From positions 1 through 27,632 of the forward strand of contig JAHHUG010000008.1 in the NCBI GenBank assembly GCA_020024085.1: DNA of 27,632 nt, read 5' to 3'. Both the position numbers and the translations under genes were made by a program. This stretch comes from Christensenellaceae bacterium. GTDB lineage: Bacteria > Bacillota > Clostridia > Christensenellales > CAAEEZ01. Under the pieces are notes generated by a model that worked only from the letters and a program-made list of their open reading frames with translations, was not told the origin of the DNA and ran no database searches. Shown piece by piece: positions 1-6,640 of the stretch (its first letter is position 1; each line of letters opens with the position of its first letter).

Positions 1-894
1 GTCTACATTATCGGTATTTTCTACATTACAAGTAGTAGTTTTTTCTATATTCTCAACTATTTCATTGTCAACTTTATCAGTACTAGAAATAGAAGATTGT
101 ACACTTTTTATATCCTCGCCCTCAACAACTTTCTTTTTCTTACCAAAATTTATCTTACAAGAAGCTAATTCGTTAGTTATTTCGTCCTCGTTTTTACCCT
201 CAAATTTTTTCTTGTAAATCCTCCTTGCAAGGTACACAATAGGGGTATCAAGTAGGCTTGTAAATATAAATATAATATAGCTTGTTGCAATAATGCTACC
301 TACTGTTTCCCATGGGTAAACACCTGCAAAAGCGATAATATTATATAGTACTGCATTTAGTGCTTGAGATACTAAAGTAGAACCGTTATTTCTAAGCCAC
401 AAATACTTTTCCTTTGACTTAAACTTTTTCTCGGTAAAATTCCACCATTTGTGATATAGCCAAACATCAAATCTTTGAGTAACTGCATATACAAGCAAGC
501 TGGCAAGAATAATTCTTGGAACTGAACTAAACAAGTTTTTAATTGAAGGCATTGCGATATCATTAGCAGAAGGGGTATAAAGAAGCCACATTTGACTAAC
601 AATAACAAATAAAATTGATGTTAAAATATTAGTATTAACAAGTTTGTCCGATTCTTTTTTACCATTAACCTCACTAACTATATCGGTTATCAAAAATGTT
701 GTTGCAAAAAGCACATTTCCAAGAGTTTGCTCCATTGTAAAAGCATCAACTAAAATTAATACCTCGATATTAGCGACGATTGTTGCAAAAATACTGAAAC
801 AATATAGTCCTTTTGTACCAAATAGGTAGTACCAAATTAGCACAGCTATGTACAAAACAACTAAATTTAGAAAAATAATTAATTCGTTTGGCAT
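1..894 (-). CDS. VUT-family queuosine precursor transporter, 3' end beyond window (partial)
   Basis: Membrane transporter expected to import a queuosine precursor (preQ1, preQ0 or queuine) for tRNA modification. About 298 residues are visible, starting MPNELIIFLN and still open at base 1. The sequence shows hydrophobic segments at roughly residues 5-25, 35-70, 90-105, 125-140 and 195-220, with the family-like stretch FLITDIVSEVNGKKES near residue 70 and an RNNGSTLVSQALNAVLYNIIAF segment later in the chain. After about residue 225 the protein changes to a long hydrophilic Lys/Glu/Asp/Asn-rich tail that continues off the window; this is not usual for a family of about 220-240 residues. The start at 894 is set by AGAGGAATGT just upstream. 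The preQ1-I riboswitch in its leader strongly supports the substrate class. The exact substrate and the tail's function are unknown. Confidence 0.85.
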   Translation of the reverse strand, partial: MPNELIIFLNLVVLYIAVLIWYYLFGTKGLYCFSIFATIVANIEVLILVDAFTMEQTLGNVLFATTFLITDIVSEVNGKKESDKLVNTNILTSILFVIVSQMWLLYTPSANDIAMPSIKNLFSSVPRIILASLLVYAVTQRFDVWLYHKWWNFTEKKFKSKEKYLWLRNNGSTLVSQALNAVLYNIIAFAGVYPWETVGSIIATSYIIFIFTSLLDTPIVYLARRIYKKKFEGKNEDEITNELASCKINFGKKKKVVEGEDIKSVQSSISSTDKVDNEIVENIEKTTTCNVENTDNVD

Positions 895-971
895 ACATTC
901 CTCTTTTCCGTAACCAAACCCAACAAAAAAATAGTAACTAAAAAAATATTATAAATAGAATAATTGCTTAT

Positions 972-1001
972 AAAAAAACTTCTTTTAAAAACAAAAGAAG
1001 T
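972..1001 (-). terminator. Riboswitch-controlled intrinsic terminator
   Basis: On the minus strand a perfect 9-bp stem (ACTTCTTTT/AAAAGAAGT, loop 993-986 interval) runs directly into seven U. It lies between the preQ1-I aptamer and the transporter start, so it is the expected expression platform: ligand binding should favour termination. Confidence 0.85.
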
Positions 1002-1003
1002 AT

Positions 1004-1042
1004 CCCTAGTTTTGTTTATTGACTGGATGGTTACGAACAGTC
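1004..1042 (-). promoter_or_regulatory. preQ1-I riboswitch aptamer
   Basis: Minus-strand RNA with P1 stem GACTG/CAGTC, a loop TTCGTAACCATC, then the A-rich tail AATAAACAAAACTAGGG. This matches the preQ1-I layout: short hairpin, A-rich tail, and a loop ACC that pairs with the GG near the 3' end as a pseudoknot. It is followed immediately by an intrinsic terminator and then by a VUT transporter gene, a known genomic partner of this class. It should shut off the transporter when preQ1 is abundant. Confidence 0.88.
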
Positions 1043-1067
1043 ATTTAGTAATATTTAATTCTTTGAT

Positions 1068-1096
1068 ATTCTACTCTTATAAAAATTATTTGTCAA
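1068..1096 (-). promoter_or_regulatory. Sigma-A promoter for the VUT transporter transcript
   Basis: TTGACA (1096-1091), 17-nt spacer, TAGAAT (1073-1068). Transcription would begin near 1060, about 18 nt before the preQ1 aptamer. Confidence 0.7.
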
Positions 1097-1163
1097 CTAA
1101 AGTTCAAGATAAGTTAATCTATTGCATATAAATTTGCTTAACATTATTCTCATTTATTGCTAT

Positions 1164-1189
1164 AAAAAAAGGATATGCACCCATATCCT
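1164..1189 (-). terminator. Intrinsic terminator after ybaK
   Basis: Minus-strand stem AGGATAT/ATATCCT with loop GGGTGC, followed by a run of seven U (1170-1164). It sits about 40 bp past the ybaK stop codon and closes the DUF134-ybaK transcript. Confidence 0.85.
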
Positions 1190-1228
1190 ATAATTTATTT
1201 ATTAATTTTTTGCTACTAAAATTACAAA

Positions 1229-1702
1229 TTAGTCAGCACAAATATCGGCAAATTGCACCCTAATCACCTTTTCAATATCCGATACTTTAAGCTCTACCAT
1301 CATTCCAATTTTACCTGCATTAACCAAAATTTTATCGTGGTTTTTACAGTCAATATAGAATGTGGTTTTGAAAAATTTCTTCATATTAAAAGGCGAACAG
1401 CCTCCGTGAACATAGCCTGTTGTTTCAAGCAGAAGTTTTGATTTTAACATCTCAACAGACTTCTCCCCCACTGCTTTTGCACATTTTTTGAGGTCTAACT
1501 CCTTATTTGCGGGCAGAACAAACACATAATAGTTGTTTGACTTGGAAATTGTAACCAAAGTTTTATATACAACATCTTGCGATTTACCTATATTTTCTGC
1601 AACTTCGCCAGCAGTATGAGTTTCATCAAGCTCTGTTTCAAACACATTGTATTCAATCTTTTTTTTATCAAGTAATCTTAACGCATTAGTTTTAATCATC
1701 AT
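1229..1702 (-). CDS. ybaK: YbaK/EbsC-family Cys-tRNA(Pro) deacylase
   Basis: Trans-editing enzyme that hydrolyses mischarged Cys-tRNA(Pro) (and possibly other mis-acylated tRNAs) in the cytoplasm. The 157-residue length is normal for a stand-alone YbaK. Family features visible are an HTAGEVAENIG helix near residue 30, the conserved lysine region VVYKTL near 46, and the glycine-rich TGYVHGGCSPFNMKK loop near 95-110, which frames the tRNA-acceptor pocket. The start overlaps the end of the DUF134 gene by 11 bp, and there are two adjacent ATG codons (MM); no strong Shine-Dalgarno site is seen, which suggests translational coupling to the upstream gene. A terminator follows. A different aminoacyl-tRNA substrate within the INS superfamily cannot be excluded. 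Confidence 0.9.
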   Translation of the reverse strand: MMIKTNALRLLDKKKIEYNVFETELDETHTAGEVAENIGKSQDVVYKTLVTISKSNNYYVFVLPANKELDLKKCAKAVGEKSVEMLKSKLLLETTGYVHGGCSPFNMKKFFKTTFYIDCKNHDKILVNAGKIGMMVELKVSDIEKVIRVQFADICAD

Positions 1703-2036
1703 TCAAACACTTATTACAATGGCCCTTTGAACAGTTTTTACTTTTGTCCTTACATACCTTATAATTGCCACCCTCAATTTGCAATTTTTTTCCATTAACC
1801 AAAAAATCAGCAACCTTATTTCTTGCACTTGTATAGATAAACTGAACGGTAGTTCTTGATACATCCATTCGCTTTGCACAATCCTCTTGTTGAAGATGTT
1901 TGTAGTCTATTAACAAAATAGTTTCGTATTCCTCATATGTCATTACGACTACATCTTCGCTAGTGCTATTATTTGCAGAAAATTCAACAAATTCGGGTAC
2001 TGAGCATATACTTTTTTCTATTTTAGGTCTTGCCAT
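1692..2036 (-). CDS. DUF134-family predicted DNA-binding protein
   Basis: Small putative regulator (114 residues) of the DUF134 family, whose members begin with an [MP]RP-K/R segment and carry a sigma-70 region 4-like helix-turn-helix. Here the N-terminus is MARPKIEKSICSVPEF, and the predicted HTH is at about residues 55-85 (LQQEDCAKRMDVSRTTVQFI). A cysteine cluster ends the protein (CKDKSKNC...GHCNKC), possibly a metal or Fe-S site; this is an inference from residue spacing. AAAGGAG precedes the ATG at 2036. It is co-transcribed with ybaK, which it overlaps by 11 bp. The target genes are unknown. Confidence 0.85.
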   Translation of the reverse strand: MARPKIEKSICSVPEFVEFSANNSTSEDVVVMTYEEYETILLIDYKHLQQEDCAKRMDVSRTTVQFIYTSARNKVADFLVNGKKLQIEGGNYKVCKDKSKNCSKGHCNKCLNDD

Positions 2037-2168
2037 ACTAACTCCTTTTTAGATATTTTAGCACATATTTTTGAAATTGACTATAAAAACTCATTTCAAT
2101 TTCTCAATTTTAGCAAATATTTATAACATATGATAAAAATGACTATTATAATATTTCAATAAAGCAAC

Positions 2169-2194
2169 AAAAAAGCAACCTATTATGGTTGCTT
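2169..2194 (-). terminator. Intrinsic terminator after galE
   Basis: Minus-strand stem AAGCAACC/GGTTGCTT with loop ATAATA followed by six U. It lies 30 bp beyond the galE stop codon. Confidence 0.88.
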
Positions 2195-2223
2195 TATAAT
2201 TTGTTTTGCTATTTTATTATTTC

Positions 2224-3231
2224 CTATTGATTATTTTTATTTCTTTGGAAATTCCAAGTATCTTTGCACATATCAGTAAGAGTTCTCTTTGCTTCCCAGT
2301 GGATAAACTCTTTTGCAAAGTCTGGGCTACAATAACAAGATGCGATATCACCTGGTCTTCTTTCAATAATCTTGTATGGAAGTTCCTTTCCACAAGCGAT
2401 TGAGAATGCGTGAATCATATCTAGTACACTATATCCTACACCAGTACCTAGGTTTACAGGAGTTGCACCGAACTTGTCAATATTTTCAAGAGCAGCAAGG
2501 TGACCTTCTGCAAGGTCCATTACATGAATATAATCTCTTACACCTGTACCATCGTGTGTTTTGTAGTCGTTACCGAATACTCTTACATATGGTAGCTCGC
2601 CAAATGCAACCTTTGCAACATAAGGCATCAAGTTGTTTGGAATACCCTTAGGGTCCTCGCCGATTAATCCACTTTCGTGAGCACCAACTGGGTTGAAGTA
2701 TCTAAGTAAAGCGATATGCCAGCTAGCATCAGACTTATAAACATCTTTTAAGATATTTTCAATCATATATTTTGTAGCACCATAAGGATTGGTTACACCA
2801 CCAACCTCACAATTTTCATTAAGTGGTAATACCTTAGGGTCTCCATAAACAGTAGCTGAAGAAGAGAATACAAGCCTTTTAACATTGTGCTTTCTCATAA
2901 CATCTACTAGTGTAAGTGTAGAAATAAGGTTATTGCTGTAATACATTATAGGTTTAGAACAACTTTCTCCAACAGCCTTTAGTCCAGCAAAATGGATAAC
3001 TGCATAAATATCATTTTCGGTAAATATCTTTTCAAGAAGTTCTCTATCGCAAACATCGCCCTCGATAAAATCAATTTTTTTGTTGGTAATTTTTTCTACA
3101 TTTTTAACATTATCAATACTGCTATTAACAAAATTATCAATAGCAATTACTTTATAACCTGCTTCAAGTAAAACTACATTTGTATGTGATGCTATATAAC
3201 CTGCACCACCAGTTACCAAAATCTTTTTCAT
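2224..3231 (-). CDS. galE: UDP-glucose 4-epimerase
   Basis: Interconverts UDP-glucose and UDP-galactose (possibly also the N-acetyl forms), in the Leloir pathway and in supply of envelope-sugar precursors. The 335 residues form one extended short-chain dehydrogenase. The NAD-binding motif is TGGAGYIASH at residues 7-16 (the family usually has YIGS), SSSATVYG is at 123-130, and the catalytic Tyr150-x3-Lys154 is in NPYGATKYMIE. DYIHVMDLAEGH and the RPGD motif near the C-terminus are also typical. The start at 3231 has GGAG upstream. It is a single-gene unit with its own terminator, near no other galactose genes. Substrate specificity cannot be read from sequence alone. Confidence 0.95.
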   Translation of the reverse strand: MKKILVTGGAGYIASHTNVVLLEAGYKVIAIDNFVNSSIDNVKNVEKITNKKIDFIEGDVCDRELLEKIFTENDIYAVIHFAGLKAVGESCSKPIMYYSNNLISTLTLVDVMRKHNVKRLVFSSSATVYGDPKVLPLNENCEVGGVTNPYGATKYMIENILKDVYKSDASWHIALLRYFNPVGAHESGLIGEDPKGIPNNLMPYVAKVAFGELPYVRVFGNDYKTHDGTGVRDYIHVMDLAEGHLAALENIDKFGATPVNLGTGVGYSVLDMIHAFSIACGKELPYKIIERRPGDIASCYCSPDFAKEFIHWEAKRTLTDMCKDTWNFQRNKNNQ

Positions 3232-3409
3232 ACTCGCTCCGTAATTTTTATTTTTTTATATTTTAACACAAACCAACCAAAAATTAAAGCCTACATAGTA
3301 TATAATTTAACAAAATCATAAATTTTCTGCAAATTTTTAACTTTACAATAACTACTCAGCCTATTAACTTGGTGTATTTTAACTAAATAATTAGTTTAAT
3401 GCTTTATAC

Positions 3410-3437
3410 AAAAAATAGCCACTAAAAATAGTGGCTA
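3410..3437 (-). terminator. Intrinsic terminator after htpG
   Basis: Minus-strand 9-bp stem TAGCCACTA/TAGTGGCTA with a TTTT loop followed by six U, 11 bp after the htpG stop codon. The 3238-3409 stretch between this and galE is AT-rich and shows nothing convincing beyond a possible weak galE promoter. Confidence 0.9.
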
Positions 3438-3447
3438 AATTATTATA

Positions 3448-5313
3448 TTAGTCTGCCATAATATCAGTAATATTACCGATAAATTCTGGTACATTTTCAA
3501 TAGGCAATCCCTCTAACATCAAGCTCTCACTATACAATACATTAACAAGTTTGTATGCCTTTTCCTTATCCTCTAAATATAGTTTCTCTAGTTTACTAAA
3601 GATTGCGTGATCTGCATTAATCTCTAATTTTTTCTTTGCAATAACTGGTGGCATATTGCTGTTTGGCATACTTCTATATAGTTTTTCCATTTCAAGAGTA
3701 ACATCGCCACTAGCAGTAACGCAAGCAGGATAACTCTTTAATCTATTAGTAAGTACTACGCTATCAACATTGTCGCCAAGATGAGCTTTAAGGTCGTCAA
3801 GCATATCCTTGCTATTTTTCTCTTTATCCTCGATTTCTTTCTTTTCCTCATCGGTCTCAAATGAAAGGTCGCTATCTTGGATAGACTTAAACTCCTTGTC
3901 GTCGTATTTGCCTAAAATCTTAACAACGAACTCATCAACCTTATCCTTTAAGTACAATATTTCAATACCCTTATCCTTAATTTTTTCGATAAGTGGCAAG
4001 TTATCAATTTGTGTTACATCATCACCTGTTGCATAATAAATAACATTTTGGTCTGCTGAAAGGTTAGCAACATAATCCTTAAGGGTTACAAGCTCTTTCT
4101 CCTTTGAAGAGTAGAACATTAACAAATCCTTTAACTCCTCTGCATTTTGACCATAGCTATTGTAAATGCCAAACTTGATGGTTTGACCGAACTCCTTAAA
4201 CATCTTGATATATGTTTCTTTATCCTCATCAATAAGTTTTTTAAGTTCGCTAATTATCTTCTTTTCAAGGCTTGAAGAAATTTGTCTTACTTGCCTATCC
4301 TTTTGCAAAATCTCTCTTGAAATATTTAGTGATAGGTCGCTACTATCAACTACACCAGAGATAAAGCCTAGATAATCTGGCAATAATTCCTCACACTTAT
4401 CCATAATAAGTACGCCATTACAATATAGTTTTAAGCCCCTCTTGAAATCCTTTGAATAGTAATCAAATGGTGCACGAGAAGGAATAAAGAACATTGTATT
4501 GTAGCTTACAAGTCCATCAATCTTGTTGTAGTAGCACTTTAGTGGTTTGGTATAATCGTGGAATGTATCTTGATAGAACCTTTCCATTTCCTCATCGGTT
4601 ACATCTTTTTTATCCTTTTTCCATAGTGGAACCATACTATTAATTGTCTCTTCCTCTATGTAATTTTCAGTCTTTTTGTCGTCGCCCTCTCCTACCTCTC
4701 TGCTCTTTGTGATATCCATTTTGATAGGATAGTGGATATAATCAGAATGTTGTTTGATTAAGCCAACAATCTCGTAATCCTCAAGATACTTTGAGTATTT
4801 TTCCTCTTCGTCATCAGCCTTAAGTGTTAGTACAACCTTTGTACCAACTGTGTCCTTATCGCATTTTTCAATGGTGTAGCCATTTGCACCCTCACTGGTC
4901 CACACAAATGCCTCACCAGTGCCATATTTTTTTGAGTAAACTTCAATTTTATCAGCAACCATAAATGCAGAATAGAATCCTACACCAAATTGACCGATTA
5001 AGTCTTGCTCATTTTCTTTTTTGAAATCTAGTGTGCCAGACTCTGCAATAGTACCAAGGTTCTTTTCTAGGTCCTTTTCGTCCATACCTATACCATTATC
5101 CTCAATGGTAAGTTTTCTTTCATCTTTATCAATAGATATTTTTATCTTAAAATCGGTATCAACATTGCTATCTGTAAGGGATATGAAATGTAACTTGTCA
5201 ATCGCATCGCTTGCATTAGATACTAATTCTCTTAAAAAAATCTCCTTGTTTGTGTAAATTGAATTAATCATTAAATCTAATATTCGTTTTGATTCTGTCT
5301 TAAATTGTTTCAT
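3448..5313 (-). CDS. htpG: Molecular chaperone HtpG (Hsp90)
   Basis: ATP-dependent cytosolic chaperone of 621 residues. The GHKL ATPase domain shows VSNASDAIDK at 31-40, DNGIGM at 72-77 and GQFGVGFYSAF at 107-117, all nucleotide-contacting. The middle domain carries the SLNISREILQ segment with the catalytic-loop arginine, and the C-terminal dimerisation domain is present, so the length is full. I start at 5313 rather than at the in-frame ATG at 5325, because GGAGGT lies 5 nt before the 5313 ATG and the upstream ATG overlaps that ribosome site. A near-consensus promoter lies directly upstream, with a CIRCE-like dyad further out. The gene is monocistronic (own terminator) and divergent from a TetR gene. 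Confidence 0.97.
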   Translation of the reverse strand: MKQFKTESKRILDLMINSIYTNKEIFLRELVSNASDAIDKLHFISLTDSNVDTDFKIKISIDKDERKLTIEDNGIGMDEKDLEKNLGTIAESGTLDFKKENEQDLIGQFGVGFYSAFMVADKIEVYSKKYGTGEAFVWTSEGANGYTIEKCDKDTVGTKVVLTLKADDEEEKYSKYLEDYEIVGLIKQHSDYIHYPIKMDITKSREVGEGDDKKTENYIEEETINSMVPLWKKDKKDVTDEEMERFYQDTFHDYTKPLKCYYNKIDGLVSYNTMFFIPSRAPFDYYSKDFKRGLKLYCNGVLIMDKCEELLPDYLGFISGVVDSSDLSLNISREILQKDRQVRQISSSLEKKIISELKKLIDEDKETYIKMFKEFGQTIKFGIYNSYGQNAEELKDLLMFYSSKEKELVTLKDYVANLSADQNVIYYATGDDVTQIDNLPLIEKIKDKGIEILYLKDKVDEFVVKILGKYDDKEFKSIQDSDLSFETDEEKKEIEDKEKNSKDMLDDLKAHLGDNVDSVVLTNRLKSYPACVTASGDVTLEMEKLYRSMPNSNMPPVIAKKKLEINADHAIFSKLEKLYLEDKEKAYKLVNVLYSESLMLEGLPIENVPEFIGNITDIMAD

Positions 5314-5338
5314 TGTTACCTCCATAAATCAACAAATA

Positions 5339-5366
5339 GTATAGTTCTGCTTTTATGATTTGTCAA
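5339..5366 (-). promoter_or_regulatory. Sigma-A promoter for htpG
   Basis: TTGACA (5366-5361), 17-nt spacer, TATACT (5344-5339). Near consensus, about 20 nt before the htpG Shine-Dalgarno site. Confidence 0.85.
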
Positions 5367-5383
5367 GGGTTTTTGGGAAAATT

Positions 5384-5411
5384 TTAGCAATCTACCAATA
5401 TAGACTGCTAG
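5384..5411. repeat. Degenerate CIRCE-like inverted repeat between htpG and tetR
   Basis: TTAGCAATC, 10-nt spacer, GACTGCTAG. Compared with the HrcA operator CIRCE (TTAGCACTC-N9-GAGTGCTAA), 8 of 9 and 7 of 9 positions agree, but the spacer is one base longer. As a dyad, TAGCAATCTA and TAGACTGCTA pair with one mismatch over 10 bp around 6 nt. It lies about 18 bp upstream of the htpG -35 box, whereas CIRCE normally overlaps the promoter or start region, so a different repressor (for example the adjacent TetR protein) is possible. Confidence 0.35.
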
Positions 5412-5507
5412 CAATCATTTATCTTGATTGATTATGTCATAATATTACATTTTATCTATAAATTTTTCACATTTATCCATTTTTTTGCACTTATTTTTTC
5501 TTTTGTA

Positions 5508-5536
5508 TTGACTACCAACCTTTATAATGGTAAAAT
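5508..5536 (+). promoter_or_regulatory. Sigma-A promoter for the tetR gene
   Basis: TTGACT (5508-5513), 17-nt spacer, TAAAAT (5531-5536), followed about 25 nt later by ATGAGG and the GTG start. Confidence 0.7.
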
Positions 5537-5573
5537 AATAAACATAAATATTAAGTTAAGATGAGGTTTTATC

Positions 5574-6179
5574 GTGGAAAATTTGTATTTTAAGAAAGAC
5601 CAACGAATCATTAGGACACAAAGAGCAATTATTACTGCCTTTTACGACCTACTTAGTACAAAAAACATTTCGGAAATTTCTGTAAAGGAGATTTGCGAAA
5701 AAGCTGATATAAATAGAGGCACATTTTATACTCACTTTGAGGATAAATATAATTTACTTGACTACTGTATTTACGAACTAATGAAAGATGTAGATGTTGC
5801 TATTACTAAAGCAAATAATAACAGCAATGTCATTGACTACTATCAAGAAGTTTTTACAAGAGTTATAGATTTCTTTATTGAGAAAAAACAAATTGCTAAA
5901 TCTATTCTTTCTCAATCTTCTTCATTAATTCTTGATGATGTTCGTAAAAACTTAACCAAAAATGCTGCAAAAAAGATTAGAGAGTCTATTGCAATGGGTA
6001 CTAAATATACCGTTCCCGTTGACTTTTTGACAGAATATTTTGTAGGTGGTGTTATCGCTACTGTTAAAGCTTGGATTTTTGATGACCTTCCAATGAGCAG
6101 AAATGAGATTACACATTACTTAAACATATTGCTTAAAACTACACTATATGATACTACAATCAAAAATAGTAAATTTTAA
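5574..6179 (+). CDS. TetR/AcrR-family transcriptional regulator
   Basis: DNA-binding repressor, 201 residues, normal for the family. The N-terminal HTH is at about residues 15-62, including ISVKEICEKADINRGTFYTHFEDKYNLL; the remainder is a helical ligand/dimerisation domain with no obvious relation to a characterised subgroup. The start is GTG at 5574 with ATGAGG 7 nt upstream. It is transcribed alone, divergently from htpG, and closed by its own terminator. No efflux pump or enzyme gene adjoins it, so its regulon and ligand cannot be inferred, although autoregulation or control of htpG through the shared intergenic dyad is possible. Confidence 0.9.
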   Translation: MENLYFKKDQRIIRTQRAIITAFYDLLSTKNISEISVKEICEKADINRGTFYTHFEDKYNLLDYCIYELMKDVDVAITKANNNSNVIDYYQEVFTRVIDFFIEKKQIAKSILSQSSSLILDDVRKNLTKNAAKKIRESIAMGTKYTVPVDFLTEYFVGGVIATVKAWIFDDLPMSRNEITHYLNILLKTTLYDTTIKNSKF

Positions 6180-6183
6180 TATA

Positions 6184-6209
6184 ATAGCCTATATTTAGGC
6201 TATTTTTTT
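6184..6209 (+). terminator. Intrinsic terminator after tetR
   Basis: Stem ATAGCCTA/TAGGCTAT with a 4-nt loop followed by seven U, 5 bp after the tetR stop codon. Confidence 0.88.
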
Positions 6210-6255
6210 ATACTATTATTATGGTAAAGTTATATAATATTACGTTTTTATATAG

Positions 6256-6289
6256 ATTAAAGGGTGACTACAAATAGTCACCCTTTAAT
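6256..6289. repeat. Perfect 15-bp hairpin in a gene-free stretch
   Basis: ATTAAAGGGTGACTA, loop CAAA, exact reverse complement. No U-tract follows on either strand, so it is not a standard terminator. It lies 47 bp past the tetR terminator. It could be the 3' end of a small RNA read leftward from the promoter at 6450-6478, or a remnant. The rest of 6290-6640 contains the promoter/dyad and two terminators listed separately and no supportable open reading frame. Confidence 0.6.
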
Positions 6290-6441
6290 TGTTAAGAAAG
6301 GTTATTTTTTTATTCTAAAAAGATTTACTCTTTTGTCGACAAGTTTAGTTAAAAAATAAATCAATATATCAATTTTGAATTAATATTAGTTTATAGCAAA
6401 ATTTCAATTTAGTTAAAATAAATCTAACTCATTCCCCCTGT

Positions 6442-6478
6442 TTGACAACATAATATATGCTATTTGAAAAGTTGTCAA
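6442..6478 (-). promoter_or_regulatory. Orphan sigma-A promoter embedded in a perfect 8-bp dyad
   Basis: On the minus strand TTGACA (6478-6473), 17-nt spacer, TATTAT (6455-6450): a good promoter pointing left. The perfect inverted repeat TTGACAAC/GTTGTCAA (6478-6471 and 6449-6442) covers the -35 box with one arm and the start-site region with the other, the geometry expected of a repressor operator. No gene follows: AGGGGGAATG is followed by AGT TAG. A leftward RNA of about 190 nt ending near the 6256-6289 hairpin is possible. Confidence 0.45.
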
Positions 6479-6526
6479 GTACTTAACTTTTAACATTTTT
6501 CAACAAATGTCTAACATTTTGACAAT

Positions 6527-6555
6527 AATCCTATCCCCCCGGAAAGGATTTTTTT
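6527..6555 (+). terminator. Intrinsic terminator on the plus strand with no obvious gene
   Basis: AATCCT-A-TCC, loop CCCC, GGA-A-AGGATT: nine pairs with one A/A mismatch, then seven U. The only plus-strand gene upstream is tetR, which already has a terminator 320 bp earlier. This may be a backup terminator facing the minus-strand ada unit, or the end of an unseen small RNA. Confidence 0.6.
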
Positions 6556-6564
6556 GCCCAAAAT

Positions 6565-6597
6565 AAAAAAACACTATTATTATATATAATAATAGTG
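6565..6597 (-). terminator. Intrinsic terminator after ada
   Basis: Minus-strand palindrome CACTATTATTA...TAATAATAGTG (about 11-12 bp, AT-rich) followed by seven U, about 45 bp past the ada stop codon. It closes the pgsA-ARH-ada unit. Confidence 0.8.
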
Positions 6598-6640
6598 AAA
6601 ATTTATTTATACTTTTTAAAAAATATTTTAAATTTTTTAA

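Noticed and set aside
372..608. 78-codon minus-strand open frame
   Set aside because: It is an alternate frame of the larger partial transporter gene, whose frame runs open from 894 to the window edge and carries the family motifs.
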